The notes beneath the pieces were generated by a model. The model saw only the letters and a list, made by a program, of their open reading frames with translations, had not been told where the DNA came from and made no database searches. Made by a program: the position numbers and the translations under genes. Of a stretch of 64,000 nucleotides of DNA, positions 43,534 through 51,336 are shown piece by piece. Position 1 is the stretch's first letter; each line of letters starts with the position of its first letter. The DNA is taken from NCBI GenBank assembly GCA_035695065.1, contig DASSEW010000047.1:1-64000 (forward strand). The letters are read 5' to 3'. Origin of the DNA: 66-474 sp035695065. GTDB lineage: Bacteria > Pseudomonadota > Gammaproteobacteria > Xanthomonadales > Rhodanobacteraceae.

Positions 43534-44034
43534 TCAGTCGTTCCAGGCGTCGTACTGCGCCTTGCTGATGCTGCTGGCGTGCGGGGCGACGTGCAGCCAG
43601 TCGTTGTAGAGCGGCAGGTACGCCTGCGCCTCGGACTGGCTGATCCGGCCGTCATGATTGGTATCGAGCTGCGCGAACGGCGGCTTGGGGCCGTAATTGG
43701 TCGGTTCGGGCATTCCGTAATTCACCGTGACCGTCGCGCCCTGGGGGTTCTGGAACTGCACCGAATGCTCCTCCGTCATGCCGGGCGTGGCCGAAGGGGC
43801 AGCCATCGGCTGCGCCGGGAGATCGGCCTGATCGGCAGGTGGTGGAGGGGGAGGAGGCGCGGGCAACGACTGCGGCGCCGCCGGCGCAGCGGGCGGCGGA
43901 GGGGGCGGGGGCGGAATTGCTCCCTGCGGTGCGGGCGGCGGCGGGGGTGGAGCCGGGGGCGCGTATTGCGCTGAAGCTGCCGTGGCGAACAGGGATGCCA
44001 CGGCGAGCGCGAGCAGGCGGGAAGGGGTGTTCAT
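43534..44034 (-). CDS. secreted proline-rich protein with EF-hand
   Basis: The protein has 166 residues. A signal peptide (MNTPSRLLALAVASLFATAASA) precedes a region of about 60 residues with several runs of six to eight prolines. The C-terminal part has a calcium-binding EF-hand loop DTNHDGRISQSE and a second, degenerate half. It is likely periplasmic or surface-associated and may bind Ca2+. The poly-proline runs imply dependence on EF-P for translation. Confidence 0.83.
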   Translation of the reverse strand: MNTPSRLLALAVASLFATAASAQYAPPAPPPPPPAPQGAIPPPPPPPPAAPAAPQSLPAPPPPPPPADQADLPAQPMAAPSATPGMTEEHSVQFQNPQGATVTVNYGMPEPTNYGPKPPFAQLDTNHDGRISQSEAQAYLPLYNDWLHVAPHASSISKAQYDAWND

Positions 44035-44357
44035 GATGGTTCTCCTTGATCGTCCTGATGGGGAGAAGGTGCGGCCGCAGGTCGGCCTGTCGGTCTCGGC
44101 CGTTCCAAACTAAGCGCCGGGCGATTAATCCAGACGGAACATGCCACCGTTCCTCGCAAATACCGGGATGCACTGGCATTTCCCTTCGGGCTTGCAGTAC
44201 GATCCGCCCGCTGAGTTAGCCGGACCGCGGGGGCAATGCGGTCCATGGGGCCCGTTGCAACGATCGCATCGCTGTCTTCAAGCTCGCTAGTCAGTGCAAC
44301 AAGGCGCGCGGTTTTACGCGTTGTGTCATTCAACATTCGAGTCGCAAGGAGTCAGTT
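44035..44357. promoter_or_regulatory. divergent upstream region of EF-hand gene and second cold-shock gene
   Basis: These 323 bp contain no convincing gene. The left part holds the ribosome site and promoter region of the minus-strand EF-hand gene. The right part is the leader of the second csp gene and ends in GCAAGGAGTCAGTT. No sequence-specific operator was recognised. Confidence 0.4.
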
Positions 44358-44567
44358 ATGTCGGATCGTCAGACCGGCACCGTCAAATGGTTCAACGATG
44401 CCAAGGGCTTCGGTTTCATCAGCCGCGAGAACGGCGAGGACGTGTTCGTGCACTTCCGCGCCATCCAGGGCACCGGCTTCAAGTCCCTGCAGGAAGGCCA
44501 GAAGGTCACCTTCACCGTGGTGAAGGGCCCGAAGGGCCTGCAGGCCGACCAGGTGCAACCTGCCTGA
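44358..44567 (+). CDS. cold-shock protein, CspA family (copy 2)
   Basis: The protein has 69 residues and the same cold-shock domain as copy 1, with RNP1 KGFGFI and RNP2 VFVHF. It differs from copy 1 at about nine positions, mostly conservative (for example SRENGEDV for SQEGGEDL). AAGGAG precedes the ATG, and a terminator follows. The two copies lie 12 kb apart, so this is not a tandem duplication. Confidence 0.97.
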   Translation: MSDRQTGTVKWFNDAKGFGFISRENGEDVFVHFRAIQGTGFKSLQEGQKVTFTVVKGPKGLQADQVQPA

Positions 44568-44594
44568 AGCCGCCTCCAGCGGTATGAACCATCC

Positions 44595-44625
44595 AAGCCC
44601 CGGCCGCAAGGCCGGGGCTTTTTGT
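44595..44625 (+). terminator. intrinsic terminator after cold-shock gene copy 2
   Basis: AAGCCCCGGCC/GGCCGGGGCTT with loop GCAA forms an 11-bp perfect stem followed by TTTTG. It lies 28 bp after the csp stop. Confidence 0.92.
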
Positions 44626-44765
44626 TTGGCCCCGGCAAAATGTGTCCAAGCGCAAAACCGGTGAATCCGATGAACTGGTTCTCACTTTCGCTCCGCCGGC
44701 TGGCCTTGCCCATGCAGGGATTCCCGCGGCGGGCGCGAGTCCTTCCCGGGTTTGAGGTCACTTCG

Positions 44766-46577
44766 ATGGGGAACATGGTGTCAGGCTGGCAATGGCTCTT
44801 GCGCGGTTCGCGGGGAGCAGCGGTCGAAGCCGACGAGGCATCGTGGCGCGGCTTGATCGAACGCAGCCCGGACGGCGTGCTGGTGGTCGGCGGCGATGCG
44901 CGGGTGCGGTACGCGAATCCGGCGGCCGCCAAGCTGCTGGGTTGGAGCGTCGAGCAACTGATCGGGTCCGCCTACGGCTATCCGCTTCGCGAGGACGCGC
45001 CGACCCAGGTCGAAATCACGCGCGCCGACGCGCCGAGCCTGACCGTGGAGATGCGCCTGGCGCAGACCAGCTGGAACGGCGAGCCGGCCTGGTTCGTCAG
45101 CCTGCACGACGCCACCGAGCGGCATCGCCTCTCCGCACTCGAAAAGGAACGCGTCGCGCTGCTGGCCACCATGGCGCAGGGTGCCTCGCTGCAGGAAGTG
45201 CTCGGCGCGACCGTGCGCCTGATCGAATCGCAGCATCGCCAGGCGATCTGCGCGGTATTGCTGCTGGACCAGGAAGGCGTGCACCTGCGACACGCCGCTT
45301 CGAACGGATTTCCCGCGGAGCTGATCCGCGCTTTCGAACAGGCCCGGATCGGCCCGGGGCAGGGTTGCTGCGGCACCGCCGCGTACGAGGGGCGCACCGT
45401 GATCTGCCCCGACATAGCCACCGATCCCGCCTGGCTGGACTGGCGCGACGGCATGCTGCGCTACGGTTTGCGCGCGTGCTGGTCGGTGCCGATCATTTCC
45501 AGCGCGCAGGAAGTACTCGGCACGGTGGCGGTGTATTACCGCACGCAGCGCGCGCCCACGCCGGCGGAACTGGAGCTGGCGAATGCCTGCGTGCAGATCG
45601 TCGGCATCGCCATCGAGAAACGGCAGGCGAGCGAGCACGTGCAGGCATTGGAAGCGGGTCGCCAGAACATGCTCGAGAAACTGCAGGCGTCCGAGGCGCA
45701 GTACCGCCTGTTGTTCGAGGGCAATCCGCACCCGATGTGGGTCTTCGACCGCGAGTCGCTACGCTTCCTGGCCGTCAATGATGCTGCCGTGCGGCATTAC
45801 GGCTACAGCCGCGAAGAATTCCTGAAACGGAGCGTGCTCGATCTTCGCCCGGATGAAGACATCCCGCGATTCAGCGAGGTGGTGAACGAGGAATCGCATG
45901 GCCGCAAGGATCCCGGCGTCTGGCGGCACGTGCTCAAGGACGGCAGCTTGATCGATGTCGAGGTCACCACCGAGGACATTGTCTTCGACGGCCGGCGGGG
46001 GCGGCTGGTGTTGGCGAGCGACATCACGGCCAAGCTGACCGCCGAGCGCGAGCTGGCGCGCATCAGTCGCGCCCAGGCCATGCTGGGACGCTGCAACGAG
46101 GCCATCATCCATGCAGCACAACGGCAGGCATTGCTTGATGCGGTGTGCAGGATCGTGGTGGAAACCGGCGGTTACCGGATGTCCTGGCTCGGTTTTGCGG
46201 ATCCGGATGGCTGGACGAGTCCCGAGGCTGCGGCAGGCACGGGCCTCGGATATCTGAAGGATCTGCGCCTGAGTTCAAGTGAAGACGAGCCCATGGGCCG
46301 GGGCCCCGGCGGACGCACCATGCGCAGTGGCAAGCCGGTGGTGGTGTACGTCTCCGACCCGGCGTTTGCGCCGTGGCTCCAAGCCGCGCAGGCCAACCGC
46401 TTCCAGAAGGTCATCATGCTGCCGCTTCGCGACGGCCAGCAGACCATCGGTTTGCTGGGCTTGTACGCGGGTGACTCCAATCCGGTCGCACCCGAAGAAC
46501 TGCTGTTGCTGGAAAGCCTCGCCGACAGCATCACCTGGGCGGTTCTGCATTTGGGCGGCGAAGTCGAGATCGTGTAG
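44766..46577 (+). CDS. PAS-GAF-PAS-GAF sensor protein lacking an output domain
   Basis: The protein has about 603 residues. PAS (about 25-120, SPDGVLVVGGDARVRYANPAAAKLLGW), GAF (about 145-290, GTAAYEGRTVICPDIA), a second PAS (about 315-425, HPMWVFDRESLRFLAVNDAAVRHYGY) and a second GAF (about 435-600, IMLPLRDGQQTIGLLGLYAG) follow one another. The protein then stops, whereas relatives normally continue into a histidine kinase or GGDEF/EAL domain. The start is uncertain: 44766 has GAGG upstream, and 44670 is an alternative. Confidence 0.82.
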   Translation: MGNMVSGWQWLLRGSRGAAVEADEASWRGLIERSPDGVLVVGGDARVRYANPAAAKLLGWSVEQLIGSAYGYPLREDAPTQVEITRADAPSLTVEMRLAQTSWNGEPAWFVSLHDATERHRLSALEKERVALLATMAQGASLQEVLGATVRLIESQHRQAICAVLLLDQEGVHLRHAASNGFPAELIRAFEQARIGPGQGCCGTAAYEGRTVICPDIATDPAWLDWRDGMLRYGLRACWSVPIISSAQEVLGTVAVYYRTQRAPTPAELELANACVQIVGIAIEKRQASEHVQALEAGRQNMLEKLQASEAQYRLLFEGNPHPMWVFDRESLRFLAVNDAAVRHYGYSREEFLKRSVLDLRPDEDIPRFSEVVNEESHGRKDPGVWRHVLKDGSLIDVEVTTEDIVFDGRRGRLVLASDITAKLTAERELARISRAQAMLGRCNEAIIHAAQRQALLDAVCRIVVETGGYRMSWLGFADPDGWTSPEAAAGTGLGYLKDLRLSSSEDEPMGRGPGGRTMRSGKPVVVYVSDPAFAPWLQAAQANRFQKVIMLPLRDGQQTIGLLGLYAGDSNPVAPEELLLLESLADSITWAVLHLGGEVEIV

Positions 46578-46633
46578 GCGTGCTTTGCCTCGCGGCAGAG
46601 CGCCCACGAATTGCGTGGCGGGCTGGATCCGCC

Positions 46634-47137
46634 TTACGCCGCAGCCGGCACGAAGTGCAAAGCCAATCCGTTCATGCAATACCGCAATCCCGTGGGCCGC
46701 GGGCCATCGTCGAACACGTGCCCGAGGTGTCCTGCGCAGCGACGGCACAGCACTTCGGTGCGCACCATCATCAAGCTCGTGTCCTGGCGAGTCGCGATGG
46801 CACGCGGCAACGGTTGCCAGAAGCTCGGCCAGCCGGTGCCCGAATCGAATTTGGTGTTCGACGAATACAGCGGCAGCTCGCAACCGGCGCAGCGATAGAT
46901 GCCCGCGCGGTCTTCGTGGTCCAGCGGGCTGCTGAAGGGCGGTTCGGTCGCGGCCTGGCGTAATACCGCGTAGCGTTCCGGCCCCAGCCGTTGCCGCCAT
47001 TGCGCGTCGGTGAGCTTGAAGGTCGGTGGCGGCGTGAGATCCACCGCGACCACGTCTTGCGCGCTGTGCGCGATCAGCGCGACGGCGCCCAGGCCCAATG
47101 CACCGATGCTGCCGGCAAGGAAAGTGCGGCGGTTCAT
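46634..47137 (-). CDS. msrB: exported methionine-(R)-sulfoxide reductase MsrB
   Basis: The protein has 167 residues. The N-terminus MNRRTFLAGSIGALGLGAVALIA resembles a twin-arginine-type signal, so this MsrB probably acts in the periplasm. The catalytic domain shows zinc pairs CAGC and CRRC, GTGWPSFW, GHLGHVFDDGP and the nucleophile in RYCMNGLAL. It reduces R-methionine sulfoxide in oxidised proteins. It is followed upstream on the same strand by a small lipoprotein gene. Confidence 0.93.
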   Translation of the reverse strand: MNRRTFLAGSIGALGLGAVALIAHSAQDVVAVDLTPPPTFKLTDAQWRQRLGPERYAVLRQAATEPPFSSPLDHEDRAGIYRCAGCELPLYSSNTKFDSGTGWPSFWQPLPRAIATRQDTSLMMVRTEVLCRRCAGHLGHVFDDGPRPTGLRYCMNGLALHFVPAAA

Positions 47138-47191
47138 GCGATCGTTCCGGTTGCGGATTCGTCCAAGCAGACCGCGTGAGCCGCGATGCGC

Positions 47192-47650
47192 TTACGGCCT
47201 GCCGCCGGTGGAGGCGGGAGCCGGCGCTGCACCGCAGCTTTTGCCGTGCAATGCTTCCTGCAATTGCCGCGACAGTGCCGTGCAGCGTTGGTCGAGCGTG
47301 GCGCGCTTGACCGGGTCGCGCGCGTCGCGCCGCAGGCTGTCGCGCATCAGTTCGTAATGCGCTTCGATCTGGTCCGGGGCGAAGATCCCGGCGGCGCGAT
47401 GGCAGGCCTTGTAGGTGGAAAGGTATTGATCGCAGGAGGCCACGCCGACCATGCCGTTGGGCGCGGGCGGCAACTGTTCGTTCGGAGCCGTTCCCGTTCC
47501 ATTGCTCGGGATCAGCGGCGCCGGTTGCACCGCGTGCGAGGCTCCGCTGTTCGGTATTGCGGCGCTTCGCCGCGGCGGGCTGGCACAGCCGGCCAGCAGC
47601 AGCCCGCAGGCGAGCGCAAGCGCCAATACGTGGCGCGGGCATCCGGTCAT
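47192..47650 (-). CDS. small lipoprotein
   Basis: The protein has 152 residues. The signal ends in a lipobox, ALACGLLLAGC. The mature part starts with a Pro/Ser-rich linker and has a C-terminal helical region with several cysteines (CDQYLSTYKACHRAAGIF, LDQRCTALSRQLQEALHGKSC). No known family is recognised. GGGAGG lies 8 bases before the ATG. It is in line with msrB, 54 bp upstream of it, and the two could share a transcript. Confidence 0.75.
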   Translation of the reverse strand: MTGCPRHVLALALACGLLLAGCASPPRRSAAIPNSGASHAVQPAPLIPSNGTGTAPNEQLPPAPNGMVGVASCDQYLSTYKACHRAAGIFAPDQIEAHYELMRDSLRRDARDPVKRATLDQRCTALSRQLQEALHGKSCGAAPAPASTGGRP

Positions 47651-47735
47651 CTCCAAGCCTCCCTTCAGACGCATGCGAACGGCGCGTGCAACTTTGCACG
47701 CGCCGGCGCAATGCGTGATGAATGGATCGCGTGGA

Positions 47736-48896
47736 TCAGCCCGCGCGGCGCAGCCTGAGATCGGCCACGTTGCCGGCCTGGTTCGCCGCCTTCGCGGAGG
47801 GCTGCCGCGCCGAAGCGTGCAGTTGCCGCGCGCGGCGGCCACGCGTCAGCACCGCCGCGACCAGATGCCGCGGCAGGATCGGCTTGGTCAGGAAATCGTC
47901 GCCGCCGGCGGCGAGCGCCTGGAAGCGGGTTTCCGAATCCTGGTCACCTGACAGGAACACGATCGACGTGCTGGCCGCATCCTGCTGCCCGCGCACGGCA
48001 GAAGCGAGGCTCAGGCCGTCCATGTCCGGCATGTAGAGGTCCAGCAGCACCACTTCCGGACGGAACTCGGCGAATTCGGCCAGTGCCTGCCGCGCATCGG
48101 TGTAAAGCCGCGTCTCCACGCCGGCGTGGCGCAACACGCTTTCGCAGAACATCGCCTGGCTGCGATCGTCGTCGATGATCATCGCGCGCAGCGGCGCGCT
48201 GTCGCGCTCGCGCAATACGCGCGCGGCGCGCTCGGCGAGCTGCGCGGGGTTGTCGTCGAAATTCAGCACCATGTCCGCGCCGCCGCGCAGCGCGGACATG
48301 CGCTGCTGCAGCGAATTCTCGCGCAGCATGGCCACGAACAGAGGCCGGCCCGCGCTGCCGCCCAGTTGCAGCGCGGCGCGTTCCAGTCGTTGCAATTCGC
48401 CAAGCTGCGCCTGATCGACCAGCACCACGTGCATCGCGTGTTCCGGCGGCCGCTGCAGCGCGTCGTCGGCGTTCGAACGGGCGGTCAGCGCCACGCCGCG
48501 CTCGGCCATGCGCATGCACATTTCTGCCACGAGGCTTGCGTCTTCGCTGACATACAGCAGGTGGGCCAGCTTGGACTGCGCCGGTGCCTGCGCCGGCTGC
48601 ACCGCGGCCGGCGCGTGATCGCTGCCGAGCGTACGGCTCATGCGGATCAGGTTGGCGCGCTGGTTCGCGTCCGGGCTGCGGCCGTCATCCACGAACGAAC
48701 ACAGGTACACCGAAAGCTCCACCGCGGCACTCGCCAGTTCGTCGTCGTGCAGACCGTCCGCGGCGGATGCAATGCGATCGAGGTCGTCGTGCAGGGCCGC
48801 GACTTCGGCCAGCGGCCAGCCGTGCTCGAGCATCGCCTGGAACTTGTGGGCCCACTCCGCGCCCCAGCCGCGGACAGCCTGATTGTTCGTCGTCAT
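47736..48896 (-). CDS. two-receiver response regulator without effector domain
   Basis: The protein has 386 residues. After an N-terminal helical region (about 1-95), a degenerate receiver-like domain (about 110-235) lacks the phosphorylation Asp. A canonical receiver (about 240-360) has IIDDDRSQ, the acceptor Asp in LLDLYMPDMDG, FLSGDQ and TKPI. No DNA-binding or enzymatic output is visible. It may relay phosphate or bind a partner. No histidine kinase is encoded next to it. Confidence 0.87.
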   Translation of the reverse strand: MTTNNQAVRGWGAEWAHKFQAMLEHGWPLAEVAALHDDLDRIASAADGLHDDELASAAVELSVYLCSFVDDGRSPDANQRANLIRMSRTLGSDHAPAAVQPAQAPAQSKLAHLLYVSEDASLVAEMCMRMAERGVALTARSNADDALQRPPEHAMHVVLVDQAQLGELQRLERAALQLGGSAGRPLFVAMLRENSLQQRMSALRGGADMVLNFDDNPAQLAERAARVLRERDSAPLRAMIIDDDRSQAMFCESVLRHAGVETRLYTDARQALAEFAEFRPEVVLLDLYMPDMDGLSLASAVRGQQDAASTSIVFLSGDQDSETRFQALAAGGDDFLTKPILPRHLVAAVLTRGRRARQLHASARQPSAKAANQAGNVADLRLRRAG

Positions 48897-49114
48897 GCCT
48901 GCATCCACCCCTGATTGTGCGAGCGTGGGTACGACCTAGATCTGCCGCGCGATCGCTCGTGGGCGCCGGCACATTCCACTGATGCAAGTGTCGGGCGAGA
49001 GCGGCCTGCGCGAATGCAAAGCCCATCACGTGTTTGCGTTCTGAAACAAAAACCTATGCACTTGCGCGGCCTTTCGAAGCGCGCGATGGTGTCGGCTCCT
49101 GCATGGAGGGCGGC

Positions 49115-49987
49115 ATGGGCGAGGCGATCACCTTGTTGCGCGGGCGCGAGCACGACCTCGGCGGTTTCCACGTGCGCCGCCTGTTGCCGCAGATCCAGTG
49201 CCGCAGTGTCGGGCCGTTCGTGTTCTTCGACCACATGGGCCCGGCGCATTTCCCTGCCGGCATGGGCGTGGACGTCCGCCCGCATCCGCACATCGGATTG
49301 GCGACGGTGACCTGGCTGTTCGAAGGCGTGATGCGCCATCGCGACACGCTGGGCAGCGTGCAGGATATCCGCCCCGGCGCGGTCAACTGGATGACCGCCG
49401 GCCGCGGCATCGCGCATTCCGAGCGCACGCCGCCCGAGGCTCGCGTGGAGGGCGCGCCGCTGCACGGGATCCAGACCTGGGTGGCGTTGCCGCTGGCGGA
49501 CGAGGAAACCGAGCCGGCGTTCCACCACATTCCGGGCGACCAGCTGCCGCGCATCGAAGAAGAGGGCGTGCGCCTCACCGTCGTAGCCGGCAATGCGCGC
49601 GGATTGCGTTCGCCGGTGCGGGTGTTTTCGCCCACGCTGTACCTGGCCGGCGAACTGGCCGTGGGCGCGACGTTCGAGCTGGACGACGAGCACCAACAGC
49701 GCGCCTTGTACGTGGTCGAAGGCGCGATCGCGATCGGCGAGCAGCATGTGCAGGCGCAAACGTTCGCCGTGCTGCCGCAGCAGGGCCCGGTCAGCATGCG
49801 TGCGACCGAAAACTCGCGCGTGGTGATCCTCGGCGGTGCGCCACTGGATGCGCCGCGACACCTGTGGTGGAATTTCGTCTCGTCGTCGCGAGAGCGCATC
49901 GAACGGGCCAAGCGCGACTGGGCCGAAGGCCGCTTCGGACTGGTTCCCGGGGACGAGCAGGAATTCATTCCGCTGCCGGAACGGTGA
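49115..49987 (+). CDS. pirin family protein
   Basis: The protein has 290 residues. Tandem cupin domains begin with RRLLPQIQCRSVGPFVFFDHMGP and RPHPHIGLATVTWLFEG, holding the metal-binding histidines, and continue with the second domain (LYLAGELAVGATFELDDEHQQRALYVVEGA). Some pirins have quercetinase activity, others act as redox-sensing cofactors. ATGGAGGGCGGC gives the ribosome site for the chosen ATG; an ATG at 49103 is close by. The Mpo1-like gene follows by 7 bp. Confidence 0.92.
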   Translation: MGEAITLLRGREHDLGGFHVRRLLPQIQCRSVGPFVFFDHMGPAHFPAGMGVDVRPHPHIGLATVTWLFEGVMRHRDTLGSVQDIRPGAVNWMTAGRGIAHSERTPPEARVEGAPLHGIQTWVALPLADEETEPAFHHIPGDQLPRIEEEGVRLTVVAGNARGLRSPVRVFSPTLYLAGELAVGATFELDDEHQQRALYVVEGAIAIGEQHVQAQTFAVLPQQGPVSMRATENSRVVILGGAPLDAPRHLWWNFVSSSRERIERAKRDWAEGRFGLVPGDEQEFIPLPER

Positions 49988-49994
49988 TTCAGTG

Positions 49995-50297
49995 ATGCCG
50001 AAGTTCGCCAGCTTCCGCGAGTTCTATCCGTACTATCTCGGCGAGCACACGAGTCGCCGCTGCAGGCGCCTGCACTTCATCGGCTCGTGGCTGGTGATCG
50101 CGTGGATCATCGTCGCGATCGCAACGCGCAATCCCTGGTGGCTGATCGGGGTGCCGCTGTGCGGCTACGGATTCGCCTGGTTCGGCCACTTCGTCTACGA
50201 GAAGAATCGCCCGGCCACGTTCCGGCATCCGCTCTACAGCCTGATCGGCGACTGGGTGATGTTCGGGCAGATCCTGCGTGGAAGGATTGTCATCTGA
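49995..50297 (+). CDS. Mpo1-like (DUF962) membrane protein
   Basis: The protein has 100 residues with two or three hydrophobic segments. Conserved elements include FREFYPYYLGEHTSRRCRRLHFIGS near the start and GHFVYEKNRPATFRHPLYSLIGD at the end, with the histidines of the Mpo1/YGL010w family, whose yeast member is an iron-dependent fatty-acid alpha-oxidising dioxygenase. The bacterial substrate is unknown. It starts 7 bp after the pirin gene and is probably co-transcribed with it. Confidence 0.88.
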   Translation: MPKFASFREFYPYYLGEHTSRRCRRLHFIGSWLVIAWIIVAIATRNPWWLIGVPLCGYGFAWFGHFVYEKNRPATFRHPLYSLIGDWVMFGQILRGRIVI

Positions 50298-50302
50298 TCG
50301 CA

Positions 50303-50460
50303 GTAGGGCGGACAGTGTCCGCCGCCATGAAAGCCGGCGGGCAGTGCCCGCCCTACAGGCCCGGGTGATGTTCCCGCAAATCCTGCGGGAAAGTATGCCT
50401 ATTTGAGTAGGGCGGGTCTTGACCCGCCATTTCGAATCGATGGGTCAAGGCCCGCCCTGC
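50303..50460. repeat. two GTAGGGCGG-type palindromic repeats
   Basis: The first unit (50303-50356) reads GTAGGGCGGACAGTGTCC...CCGCCCTAC. The second (50407-50460) starts GTAGGGCGGGTCTTGACCC and ends GGGTCAAGGCCCGCCCTGC. Both are inverted repeats with shared ends and different centres. They fill most of the 273-bp space before the LolA-like gene. Similar units occur at 19.9, 55.1 and 56.0-56.2 kb. Confidence 0.8.
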
Positions 50461-50570
50461 CTCCATGACTTCCATCCCATCGCTTTGTAGCCGGATTCAA
50501 GTCAGGCTAGCGCACCGAACGACCACCGTTCGTTTCGTCGTACCACTTTCGACGTCGGGGAGATATCGCA

Positions 50571-51335
50571 ATGATTGCACGTGCCGTGTTCGCGCTCGCG
50601 CTGCTGGCGTGCGCGGGTTCCGCCTGGGCCATGACCGCCGATGAGCTGGTCGCCAAGAACGTCGCCGCGCGCGGCGGAATGGACAAGCTCGAGGCGATCA
50701 AGACGCTGAAGATGCAGGGCCAGTTGATCGCCGGCGGCGGCTTCAAGCTGGCCTACACCGAAGTCCACAAGCGCCCGGACAAGGTGCGCGACGAAGCCAG
50801 CGTGCAGGGCCTTACGCAGGTGATGGCCTGGGACGGCGAACAGGGCTGGAGCATCCAGCCGTTCGGCGGCCGCCGCGATCCGATCCCGATGTCGGCGGAC
50901 GATGCCAAGCAGCTCGCCGAGGATGCCGACATCGATGGCGCATGGGTCAATGCCCAGGCCAAGGGCAACACGGTCACCTATCTCGGCACCGAGGACGTGG
51001 ACGGCACCAATGCCCACAAGCTGCAGGTGCAGTTGAAGGATGGCAACACGCTGATCGTCTACCTCGATCCGGATGCCTACCTGCCGATCCGCGAAATCGC
51101 GCGCCGCACCGTGCGTGGCGCGCCGGAGGTCACCCAGACCGACTTCGGCGATTACGAGCAGGTGGATGGCGTGTATTTTCCGTTCGCCATCACCACCGGT
51201 CCGAAGGGCGCCACGCCCGACCAGATGATGCAGATCAGCATCGACAAGGCGCAGGCAAACGTGCCGGTCGAGGATGCGGTGTTCGCATTCCCGGCGAAGA
51301 GTTCTGCGTCCGCGGCCAAGCAGGGGAGCAAGTGA
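50571..51335 (+). CDS. LolA-like outer-membrane lipoprotein-sorting-type protein
   Basis: The protein has 254 residues. A signal peptide (MIARAVFALALLACAGSAWA) precedes a beta-rich mature part: ADELVAKNVAARGGMDKLEAIKTLKMQGQL, KLQVQLKDGNTLIVYLDPDAYLPIREI, DYEQVDGVYFPFAITTG. This pattern fits the LolA/LppX-like fold seen in periplasmic lipid or lipoprotein carriers. The start codon of the next gene is 1 bp past its stop, so the two form an operon. Confidence 0.83.
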   Translation: MIARAVFALALLACAGSAWAMTADELVAKNVAARGGMDKLEAIKTLKMQGQLIAGGGFKLAYTEVHKRPDKVRDEASVQGLTQVMAWDGEQGWSIQPFGGRRDPIPMSADDAKQLAEDADIDGAWVNAQAKGNTVTYLGTEDVDGTNAHKLQVQLKDGNTLIVYLDPDAYLPIREIARRTVRGAPEVTQTDFGDYEQVDGVYFPFAITTGPKGATPDQMMQISIDKAQANVPVEDAVFAFPAKSSASAAKQGSK

Positions 51336-51336
51336 C

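Noticed and set aside
50303..50460. CRISPR or phage attachment site made by the GTAGGGCGG units
   Set aside because: The units are palindromes dispersed over the window without spacers, integrase or tRNA. REP-type repeats explain them better.
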